A DNA stretch of 30,379 nt, taken from IMG/VR virus record IMGVR_UViG_3300037234_000963, positions 1 to 30,379 of that record, one strand, 5' to 3'. Of this stretch, positions 21,543 through 26,712 are shown piece by piece. Made by a program: the position numbers and the translations under genes. The stretch's first letter is position 1; each line of letters opens with the position of its first letter. The notes below the pieces were generated by a model. The model ran no database searches and was not told the DNA's origin. It saw nothing but the letters and a program-made list of their open reading frames with translations. The DNA is from a virus.

Positions 21543-21935
21543 ATGACTGATTTGAAAGGTTACGGGGTTGAGGTAAAGTTACTCTCTGATTTTTTAGTCA
21601 TCAAAGAGACTTTGGAACGAATCGGAATCGCGAACAGGAAGACCAAGATTATTACGCCTTCAGTGTATATCCTGCACAAACAAGGCAATTATTATATAAT
21701 CCACTTCAAAGAATTGCTTGCATTGGACGGTTTCAAACGCAATATTAATGAGACCGATATATCCCGCCGCAATGCCATCATCAGCCTGCTCGCAAATTGG
21801 GACATGGTATCAATCGAAGAGGACGGTGTATACCAAGAGGAACTCGAAGAGCAGATTTTTGTTTTGCCTTATGCCGAGAAAATAAACTATAAAATCAATC
21901 ACAAATACCGCATAAGTCGAAGACGAAATGGATGA
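21543..21935 (+). CDS. regA: Translational repressor RegA
   Basis: 130 aa (T4 RegA: 122). Binds the start regions of phage early mRNAs and blocks ribosome binding. Very clear match: LVIKETLERIGIANRKTKIITPSVYILHKQGNYYIIHFKELLALDG corresponds residue by residue to T4 KVKETLTRIGIANNKDK...YILQKKG-YYIVHFKEMLRMDG; then RRNAIISLLANWDMVSI corresponds to RRDSIAWLLEDWGLIEI. The C-terminus is basic (KYRISRRRNG). SD AAAGGA 8 bases upstream of ATG. Follows gp62 as in T4. Likely targets include the SD/ATG regions of the many early genes in this window. Confidence 0.93.
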   Translation: MTDLKGYGVEVKLLSDFLVIKETLERIGIANRKTKIITPSVYILHKQGNYYIIHFKELLALDGFKRNINETDISRRNAIISLLANWDMVSIEEDGVYQEELEEQIFVLPYAEKINYKINHKYRISRRRNG

Positions 21936-22122
21936 TTTATATTTGGAGCATAGAGATATCTCCAATATTGATGAGGGGATAGAAATCGGTGAAGCAAAAC
22001 CATCCATGACATACCATATTTTGATTCGCAAGAAAAAATGTGCCCTGGTTTTGCACTTCTTTTGGCAAAAATGTGAATTTTGTGACCGAGAAGATAGGGA
22101 AGGATGTGTTTATATTGACTGA
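21928..22122 (+). CDS. Hypothetical protein, 64 aa
   Basis: Start overlaps the regA stop by 8 bases. Acidic N-terminus (MDDLYLEHRDISNIDEGIEIGEAKPS), then a strand HILIRKKKCALVLHFFWQ and a C-terminal CEFCDREDREGCVYID with three Cys. Not recognised. Coupled translation with regA is likely. Its own stop overlaps the TTG start of the next gene. Confidence 0.65.
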   Translation: MDDLYLEHRDISNIDEGIEIGEAKPSMTYHILIRKKKCALVLHFFWQKCEFCDREDREGCVYID

Positions 22123-22351
22123 TAATTGGGTACATAAATCTGAATCAATGCTATGCAAGACCTGCATGTTTTTCAAGCAGAGGGGGATTTTAGGCCGGTG
22201 TCGCGAGAGGTCACCAACTTTGAAGGGATGGCCTGTAATGTTTCCTAATGATTGGTGCGGAGCGCACAAGCTTGACGAGCAAAAACTCGCCGCCCTGCAA
22301 TCAACCGGCACTTCGCAAGATTGCGGGGATTGCGGACAACGAGTGACATAG
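22115..22351 (+). CDS. Small putative zinc-binding protein (TTG start)
   Basis: 78 aa. The TTG at 22115 has GGAAGG about 11 bases upstream and overlaps the previous stop; an internal ATG at 22148 is the alternative. Cys pattern: CKTCMFFKQ, then GRCRERSPT, then FPNDWCGAHKL, and at the end CGDCG. The CxxC...C...W-C-G-x-H-K arrangement is a common small phage/bacterial zinc-binding protein type (unknown role). The C-terminus after HKL is loosely structured. Confidence 0.65.
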   Translation: MTDNWVHKSESMLCKTCMFFKQRGILGRCRERSPTLKGWPVMFPNDWCGAHKLDEQKLAALQSTGTSQDCGDCGQRVT

Positions 22352-22369
22352 TACAATTTCTTGTATACT
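22343..22369 (+). promoter_or_regulatory. Weak promoter candidate before the 22402 mini-ORF
   Basis: GTGACA (22343-22348) and TATACT (22364-22369) are separated by only 15 nt, two less than the other promoters here. A TATAAA also occurs at 22375-22380. A transcript would carry the 10-codon ORF at 22402. Low certainty. Confidence 0.35.
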
Positions 22370-22401
22370 TTAGATATAAAATTTGTATGAGGAGATACAA
22401 A

Positions 22402-22434
22402 ATGAAAGGACCACATTTCCCATTCTTCCATTAG
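22402..22434 (+). CDS. 10-codon mini-ORF with a strong SD (leader peptide candidate)
   Basis: ATG 22402 to TAG 22434 gives MKGPHFPFFH. AGGAG lies 7 bases upstream, spaced ideally, so ribosomes should initiate here. The next gene's SD (AAGGAAGGAG) begins 8 bases after its stop. Rich in His, Pro and Phe. Such an arrangement is typical of a translated leader controlling a downstream gene, but a remnant of a longer gene is also possible. Confidence 0.4.
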   Translation: MKGPHFPFFH

Positions 22435-22460
22435 GTTAAATTCTAAGGAAGGAGATAAAA

Positions 22461-22778
22461 ATGGTCAGAGGAGATTTAGCTTTTTGCTTTGTATGGAGTG
22501 GTGGGAGTTCATATTATTATGATAATTTCCTGCCGTATCAATTCAGAATAGATCCAGTTCCGGGCATTCATAACATTTCCGGTTCTTATCGTTATTTTAA
22601 ACATCCACGGCATATGAATGAGGAACGAGCTTGGTATGCAAGTGAGGGATTTGGTCGGGTCAAAAGAAGTCCACGAAATCTCCCCGATGACTGGGATGAT
22701 TTTCAAAGAGGGGATGTCGGTTCCGGCAAATCCTGGAAAAATCGCAAAATCAAACACCAATGGATGAAAACCACTTAA
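22461..22778 (+). CDS. Hypothetical protein, 105 aa
   Basis: SD AAGGAAGGAG. Sequence rich in aromatic and charged residues: DLAFCFVWSGGSSYYYDNFLPYQFRIDPVPG, then YRYFKHPRHMNEERAWYASEGFGRVKRS, then a basic tail with RKIKHQWMKTT. The look is that of a small nucleic-acid- or ribosome-binding protein, but no family is recognised. Its stop codon lies inside a 12-bp palindrome, CCACTTAAGTGG (22771-22782). Confidence 0.7.
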   Translation: MVRGDLAFCFVWSGGSSYYYDNFLPYQFRIDPVPGIHNISGSYRYFKHPRHMNEERAWYASEGFGRVKRSPRNLPDDWDDFQRGDVGSGKSWKNRKIKHQWMKTT

Positions 22779-22801
22779 GTGGTAATATATGTCGAATTAT
22801 T
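22776..22801 (+). repeat. 26-bp direct repeat, copy 1
   Basis: Exactly repeated at 22828-22853, 52 bp downstream. It begins TAAGTGGTAATATATGTCG and ends AATTATT. Each copy contains an AGTGG and an ATG 9 bases later that opens a short frame starting M-S-N-Y (13 codons at 22789, 7 at 22841). Confidence 0.93.
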
Positions 22802-22827
22802 TTAAAAAATTACCCAATATAGTGAAC

Positions 22828-22853
22828 TAAGTGGTAATATATGTCGAATTATT
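22828..22853 (+). repeat. 26-bp direct repeat, copy 2
   Basis: Exact copy of 22776-22801, placed directly before the small hydrophobic ORF at 22858. Outside the 26 bp the flanks differ. Confidence 0.93.
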
Positions 22854-22857
22854 CCTT

Positions 22858-22974
22858 ATGTTAACATCAATTTTAAATTTTTTTTTATATGCCACAATTT
22901 ATATCGTTGGTATTGCTGGATGTATGGCACTGGCTGCCCTAATGCTAATTACATGCGGTGGGGATAACCTTTAA
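22858..22974 (+). CDS. Possible 38-aa membrane peptide
   Basis: ATG 22858 to TAA 22974. Nearly all hydrophobic: LNFFLYATIYIVGIAGCMALAALMLITCGG, one transmembrane helix. No SD is visible; the second 26-bp repeat ends 4 bases upstream. Because the frame has a clean membrane helix and lies in an otherwise empty stretch, it may be real, but I hold it loosely. Confidence 0.35.
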   Translation: MLTSILNFFLYATIYIVGIAGCMALAALMLITCGGDNL

Positions 22975-23024
22975 GGGAACTATAGTTCCTAAAAGGGAAC
23001 TTCCGTTCCTCTAAACTATAGTTT
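22975..23024 (+). repeat. Tandem GGAAC/GTTCC inverted repeats plus palindrome
   Basis: GGAAC-TATA-GTTCC (22976-22989) and GGAAC-TTCC-GTTCC (22996-23009), 20 bp apart, followed by palindrome AAACTATAGTTT (23013-23024). The core AACTATAGTT occurs at both 22978 and 23014. They lie about 45 bp before the tRNA-His gene. Operators for a dimeric repressor or processing hairpins are possible. Confidence 0.6.
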
Positions 23025-23066
23025 ATAAACGTAAACAGTAGATTATGTCATCGGATAGAACATTTT

Positions 23067-23139
23067 GAGGAGGAAGGCAATACGGTGCGCCGCCGGGATG
23101 TGGCCCCGGTGTCAGAGAGTTCGAATCTCTCCCTTCTCC
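23067..23139 (+). tRNA. tRNA-His (anticodon GTG), no encoded CCA
   Basis: Acceptor GAGGAGG (23067-23073) with CCTTCTC (23132-23138), one G-T pair; D stem GGC/GCC; anticodon stem CCGGG (23093-23097)/CCCGG with loop ATGTGGC, anticodon GTG at 23100-23102; variable loop TGTCA; T stem GAGAG/CTCTC with TTCGAAT. Discriminator C73 (23139) fits bacterial tRNA-His. The bases after it are CCT, so a full CCA is not encoded. The base before position 1 is T, so the extra G-1 of tRNA-His is not encoded and would have to be added or be absent. Confidence 0.85.
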
Positions 23140-23153
23140 CCTTTTTCGATAAT

Positions 23154-23241
23154 GCAGAGGTGCCCGAGTCTGGATGAAGGGACCGGACTGTAAATCCGGC
23201 GTGTAAAAACCACGGAGGTTCAAATCCTCCCCTCTGCACCA
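23154..23241 (+). tRNA. tRNA-Tyr (anticodon GTA), CCA encoded
   Basis: Acceptor GCAGAGG (23154-23160) with CCTCTGC (23231-23237), discriminator A, and encoded CCA (23239-23241). Anticodon stem CCGGA/TCCGG with loop CTGTAAA, anticodon GTA at 23190-23192. Long variable arm (GTG...CAC), as expected for bacterial tRNA-Tyr. T stem GGAGG/CCTCC. 14 bases after tRNA-His, so probably one transcript. Confidence 0.95.
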
Positions 23242-23297
23242 TCTTGGAGTGCTTGGAGCGCGAAAAGCTAAAAAATGTTCAGCAGAATAAGCTAATA

Positions 23298-23475
23298 ATG
23301 GCACGATAAAAGGTTTTTCTGTCGTATAAACCCGAATCGTGACATAATGGCAGGATAAATGGCACGATAGAGGCGTATATTGTCACTTTACCGCAAATTG
23401 TGTCAAAATCGACCAAGTCCGGACTAAGAAACTCGCTAACTATTTGAAATCTTTAGATGTGACAATTGGCACGAT
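23298..23475 (+). repeat. Four copies of the 10-mer ATGGCACGAT (iteron/operator-like)
   Basis: Copies at 23298-23307 (exact), 23347-23356 (ATGGCAGGAT), 23359-23368 (exact) and 23466-23475 (TTGGCACGAT). The last lies inside the spacer of the 23459 promoter. The 250 bases from 23242 to 23494 contain no gene. A repressor or replication-initiator binding set is a reasonable reading. Confidence 0.6.
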
Positions 23476-23487
23476 CCTTGCTATACT
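23459..23487 (+). promoter_or_regulatory. sigma70-type promoter for a leaderless small gene
   Basis: GTGACA (23459-23464), 17-nt spacer, TATACT (23482-23487), then 7 nt to ATG 23495. The spacer holds a copy of the 10-mer repeat, so binding there would block the promoter. Confidence 0.7.
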
Positions 23488-23494
23488 ATATAGC

Positions 23495-23632
23495 ATGGAA
23501 AACATGGGATTAAAAATAAACTGGACTTGGGGATTGCAATTAAAGGTTGGTGCCGTAATAGTTGGTGGAGGCATTTTCCTTAAAATTTGGTTTAATTTTG
23601 TATGTTGGGCAATGACACTTCCCTGCCCATAA
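23495..23632 (+). CDS. Small membrane peptide, leaderless start
   Basis: 45 aa: MENMGLKINWTWGLQL..., then a transmembrane helix KVGAVIVGGGIFLKIWFNFVCWAM and a short tail TLPCP. ATG 23495 is 7 nt after the -10 box and has no SD; the same frame extends upstream to 23444 but that part covers the promoter. The arrangement matches 139 and 21078. Role unknown; the next promoter begins 6 bases after its stop. Confidence 0.6.
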   Translation: MENMGLKINWTWGLQLKVGAVIVGGGIFLKIWFNFVCWAMTLPCP

Positions 23633-23637
23633 AAGAG

Positions 23638-23666
23638 TTGACAATCCCGCCCACCTGTTATAGTAT
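23638..23666 (+). promoter_or_regulatory. sigma70-type promoter
   Basis: Perfect TTGACA (23638-23643), 17-nt spacer, TAGTAT (23661-23666); short leader with SD CGGGAG before ATG 23689. Confidence 0.75.
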
Positions 23667-23688
23667 GAAAGAAACGGGAGAAATAAAT

Positions 23689-24885
23689 ATGATTACCGAA
23701 ACTTATAAGATATATAAATCCGAAATAAAACGAGTCAAAAAAGGTATCGCCGCCATCAACCGCAAAGCCAAGAAAATCGGTTGTGACCCGATTAGATTGT
23801 ACTTTGGGGAAGAGTATAAAGTACAACGGACGACCGATTATGGCCGCAAATATTTCGTTTTTATGATTGATGCCACGGTAAAATACGAACTCCCCATAAT
23901 AAACGGATGGGAGTTGATTTGCACCTTCGATATTTATACCGGCAAAGAAAAATCGGTTGTAATGACCTCAACGGTGCCGGATAAAACGGTGCCGCCCGAA
24001 TACCTCAATAAAACCGAAATACATTGTGACCATTGTGGCCATGACCGGCAACGGACGCACTCGATGCTGATGCACCATACCGAAACCGGCAATTATAAAG
24101 AAGTCGGGTCGACCTGCATCAAAGACTTTTTTGGCCACGACCCTGCACGGCTTTTGATTTACGCCGGATTTGATTTTAAAGGTTTGGTTGGGGAACTCGA
24201 AGAAGAGGAAGACTTTGCAGTCGGGGGACGGGGCATATCCGCCACAGACCTTTTAGAAACACTGATTTATACCTCTGCCACCATCCGAAAATACGGTTGG
24301 ACATCCAAGAAAAAGGCATTTGAAGAAAACTTAAACCCAACTGCCGATGAGCTTTTGACCCAAATGTATCCGCATCCCAATATGAAGGATGAGCTTAAAG
24401 TAGAATTGCAGGAACGGGATACTGATATTGCAAAAGGGTGCATTGCCTATTTCGCCGAATTAAAGCCGCCCACAGGCAACGATTACCTTTGGAACTGCAT
24501 CAAGGTCGCCGAACTTGGATATGTACCGCTAAAACATATCGGCCTTGTCGCCTCAATGATTCCGGTATACCAACGCCATATGGCCGACCTCAAAGCCGCC
24601 GAAGGGGATACCTCAACGCATGTCGGCAATATCAAAGACCGCCTAAAAGAAATACCCGCCACGGTTACCTTTAAAAAATACTTTTCCAGTGATTTTGGAA
24701 CGTCCGCTCTGTATATATTTCAGGGGAACGATGACAACACATATAAATGCTTTTACACCGGCACAACTTGGGATTTTGAGGTGGATGACAAAGTATTGCT
24801 GACCGGCACCGTAAAAAAGCATGATATTTATAAAGGCAAAAAGTCCACGATGTTGAGCCGATGCATTGTAACAAGGGACGTGTAA
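23689..24885 (+). CDS. Putative nucleic-acid-binding protein with Zn motif and OB-like C-terminus
   Basis: 398 aa from ATG 23689 (SD CGGGAG; upstream in-frame starts lie before the promoter). Residues about 1-25 are helical and basic. EIHCDHCGHDRQRTHSMLMHHTETGNYKEVGSTCIKDFFGH (about 107-147) is a CxxC...C zinc-type segment; I have seen this H-C-x-x-C-G...R...GxxxxVGSTCxxDF pattern in phage and plasmid proteins of unknown role. The last 75 residues (ATVTFKKYFSSDFGTSALYIFQGNDD ... VLLTGTVKKHDIYKGKKSTMLSRC) look like an OB fold, usual in nucleic-acid binding. Its strong promoter suggests high early expression. Confidence 0.8.
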   Translation: MITETYKIYKSEIKRVKKGIAAINRKAKKIGCDPIRLYFGEEYKVQRTTDYGRKYFVFMIDATVKYELPIINGWELICTFDIYTGKEKSVVMTSTVPDKTVPPEYLNKTEIHCDHCGHDRQRTHSMLMHHTETGNYKEVGSTCIKDFFGHDPARLLIYAGFDFKGLVGELEEEEDFAVGGRGISATDLLETLIYTSATIRKYGWTSKKKAFEENLNPTADELLTQMYPHPNMKDELKVELQERDTDIAKGCIAYFAELKPPTGNDYLWNCIKVAELGYVPLKHIGLVASMIPVYQRHMADLKAAEGDTSTHVGNIKDRLKEIPATVTFKKYFSSDFGTSALYIFQGNDDNTYKCFYTGTTWDFEVDDKVLLTGTVKKHDIYKGKKSTMLSRCIVTRDV

Positions 24886-24886
24886 A

Positions 24887-25090
24887 ATGGAAAATTTTTG
24901 TAAATTAGATAACCCATCAAAATGTGGGGCAGGAGAATCTTGGGATAATCAGCAACGTATATGCCTTTTTTCAACACAAGCCGCCCATGAAAAACGATGT
25001 ATGTATTTTATTATGGATGAATTTTGTGATTGCCTTAAAGCACAAATGGATGCCAACAATCCGGCGCAACTGGTGGACTGTGGATTATGA
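24887..25090 (+). CDS. Cys-rich hypothetical protein, 67 aa
   Basis: Starts 1 base after the previous stop, with no good SD. Seven Cys: ENFCKLDNPSKCGAGES, then RICLFS, KRCMYF, FCDCLKAQ and VDCGL. Fits a small metal-binding or disulfide protein; not recognised. The stop overlaps the next start (ATGA). Confidence 0.62.
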   Translation: MENFCKLDNPSKCGAGESWDNQQRICLFSTQAAHEKRCMYFIMDEFCDCLKAQMDANNPAQLVDCGL

Positions 25091-25296
25091 GGTATATCAT
25101 ACTGGTAATTATATTTTTTATCGCCACGTGTACGCCACAGGAGCCGCCACGAGTAAAAAGGGTCGAGCAGTGGGATATAAGGATGGGGAGATGCTCCGGT
25201 TATCTTGGCAATGAGCAATATTTAGGTCACCGCCATATCCAACTGGTTAAATATGGATTGAGAAGTCAAACTTATATTTTTAAAGGATTAAGATAA
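25087..25296 (+). CDS. Small putative lipoprotein
   Basis: 69 aa. N-terminus MRYIILVIIFFIATC: a short basic start, hydrophobic helix and lipobox-like IATC, so Cys15 could be lipidated. The mature part is basic with one Cys (MGRCSGYLGNEQYLGHRHIQL). Outer-membrane spanin subunits and exclusion lipoproteins of phages have this layout, but no inner-membrane spanin is evident next to it. The stop overlaps the next start (TAATG). Confidence 0.6.
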   Translation: MRYIILVIIFFIATCTPQEPPRVKRVEQWDIRMGRCSGYLGNEQYLGHRHIQLVKYGLRSQTYIFKGLR

Positions 25297-25631
25297 TGGG
25301 ACGAAATTTATACACAATGGAAGACCGCATAATTGCCTTTACGTTATACAAAGGCAAATCTATCAAAGAAGGCATTGGACTATTTTCAATGTCCAGAATT
25401 GCCGACCTGACTGGCCACAGCATCGCAAGTTACCAAATGAAGGTTGACCAATTTATAGGGGTTGCTGGATGCCGGACAAAAATTCAATGTGATGCAACAT
25501 TTGGTCCAGGTTTATCGGAATGGGCAGAAATGGACGAATTAGTATGGAATACATTTAAGAATACTGATATCGCCACGCTAATCGAAGTCGCTAAAAAAAT
25601 ATTAAAAGATTTATGGTCGCTAAAAAAGTGA
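25296..25631 (+). CDS. Hypothetical protein resembling the N-terminal domain of HNH-type defence proteins
   Basis: 111 aa. MEDRIIAFTLYKGKSIKEG ... SMSRIADLTGHSIASYQMKVDQFIGV looks like a small helix-turn-helix domain (helices MSRIADLTG and SIASYQMKVDQFI), followed by GLSEWAEMDELVWNTFKN. The same order (LALxLYxxLP..., IxELAxLIGRTPxSVAMKLxNFA, GLSxxxxxDxxIWxEF) is what I recall from the N-terminal part of bacterial HNH endonuclease proteins. The nuclease part is absent, so this may be a DNA-binding or decoy single domain. No database check made. Confidence 0.6.
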   Translation: MGRNLYTMEDRIIAFTLYKGKSIKEGIGLFSMSRIADLTGHSIASYQMKVDQFIGVAGCRTKIQCDATFGPGLSEWAEMDELVWNTFKNTDIATLIEVAKKILKDLWSLKK

Positions 25632-25656
25632 CAATTTTTCAGTAATATGGTAACAT
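25628..25656 (+). promoter_or_regulatory. Weaker sigma70-type promoter
   Basis: GTGACA (25628-25633), 17-nt spacer, TAACAT (25651-25656), starting on the previous gene's stop. A small inverted repeat, CAACaaaCGTTG, follows in the leader. Confidence 0.55.
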
Positions 25657-25684
25657 TCAACAAACGTTGAAAAAGGAGATTGAA

Positions 25685-25966
25685 TTGATTACACGAATAA
25701 TGCTTATATTAGGATTTTTATTGGCCTTGATATTTATTTATGATGAGGCCAGAGCCGATGGCCGTGCTGTAAAGATGCCGGAGTGCAATCAAATTCGATA
25801 TCGAATCGTATCGGATATCAATAGCACATATTTTACCAATACCAACAAATTATTACATATTAGAAGAGCCGCCGTGTTTCAGGATTTATATTTTAAAATG
25901 GGATGTCCGGCAGATAGACTGGCCGATGATATAACCAACAACAACAGGAGAATTAAAAATGATTAA
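25685..25966 (+). CDS. Small exported protein (TTG start)
   Basis: 93 aa from TTG 25685, which has AAAGGAG 6 bases upstream; TTG 25667 precedes the SD and is less likely, ATG 25700 is the fallback. Signal peptide ITRIMLILGFLLALIFIYDEARA, probable cut at ARA-DG. The mature part is basic with two Cys (MPECNQIRYRIV..., KMGCPADRLADDI), able to form one disulfide. The region NTNKLLHIRRAAVFQDLYF is helical. Function unknown; a periplasmic role follows from the signal only. Confidence 0.7.
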   Translation: MITRIMLILGFLLALIFIYDEARADGRAVKMPECNQIRYRIVSDINSTYFTNTNKLLHIRRAAVFQDLYFKMGCPADRLADDITNNNRRIKND

Positions 25967-26360
25967 GATTACAGAAGAAATGAAAGTAACGATTATCGAC
26001 AAAATCCAAAATCACGACCAAGGGCTTTTTGGCCTAATTGAACGTGATAAGTTTTTCGAAACAACCACCCCATATCCAGACCGAAAAGATTACAATATCA
26101 AACGCAAATGCTCGCACTGCAAATCCCTGCACGAAGATAAGACCGCTAAATTGCAGTTTGAAGCCGATATGAGGAAATATCGAGATGACCAACATCGCCT
26201 GAACCAACTTTTCAAATTTGCCGCCTTATGGGATTGTGGTATACATGAGCATCCCAAAGCCGACAAAGCCTATGAGATGGCATACAGCAGGGGACATTCA
26301 TCTGGTATTTGGGAAATTTATCAGAATTTGGTAGAACTGGCCGATCTTTTGAGGGGTTAA
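25959..26360 (+). CDS. Hypothetical protein, 133 aa
   Basis: SD AGGAG; overlaps the previous stop. A single CSHCKSLH knuckle at about 50, preceded by a basic stretch (YNIKRK) and followed by long charged helices (KTAKLQFEADMRKYRDDQHRLNQL ...) and a C-terminal helix EIYQNLVELADLLRG. Possibly a nucleic-acid-associated helical protein. Not recognised. Confidence 0.7.
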   Translation: MIKITEEMKVTIIDKIQNHDQGLFGLIERDKFFETTTPYPDRKDYNIKRKCSHCKSLHEDKTAKLQFEADMRKYRDDQHRLNQLFKFAALWDCGIHEHPKADKAYEMAYSRGHSSGIWEIYQNLVELADLLRG

Positions 26361-26361
26361 A

Positions 26362-26712
26362 ATGGAAGAAACAGAATATATGCCATCAATGGAATCGGCA
26401 AAAATAAATACACTCCTTATCAAGGCACGTCTTTTTGGGGTCCATATGAAAAATAAAGGCAAAATGCAACATCGATTAAAACAAAACCCACTGGAGCAGA
26501 AGTTTGCCTTAGAGTGGGAGAAAATTAATTCCGGTATCCAACGCCACGGGACTCTGGATTATCTTCTGGCTGAAGATAACAATCGGCCATTGAATGAGGT
26601 ATCTGACCGAGACCGAGAGGTTGCCGCCACTGTTATTCAATGGTTGGGGTCGCCGGTTGGTAAAAACTTTTTATATCGAATAATCGGGGAGACTAAAAAT
26701 GGAGAAATATAA
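26362..26712 (+). CDS. Hypothetical protein, 116 aa
   Basis: SD-like GAGGGG. All-helical and basic in the middle: INTLLIKARLFGVHMKNKGKMQHRLKQNPLEQKFALEWEKI, then LNEVSDRDREVAATVIQWLGSPVGKNFLYRII. No motif recognised. Overlaps the next start by 14 bases. Confidence 0.68.
   Translation: MEETEYMPSMESAKINTLLIKARLFGVHMKNKGKMQHRLKQNPLEQKFALEWEKINSGIQRHGTLDYLLAEDNNRPLNEVSDRDREVAATVIQWLGSPVGKNFLYRIIGETKNGEI

Noticed and set aside
23023-23304. Minus-strand open frames across the tRNA genes
   Set aside because: They cover two well-folded tRNA genes on the + strand and are typical of false ORFs over tRNAs.
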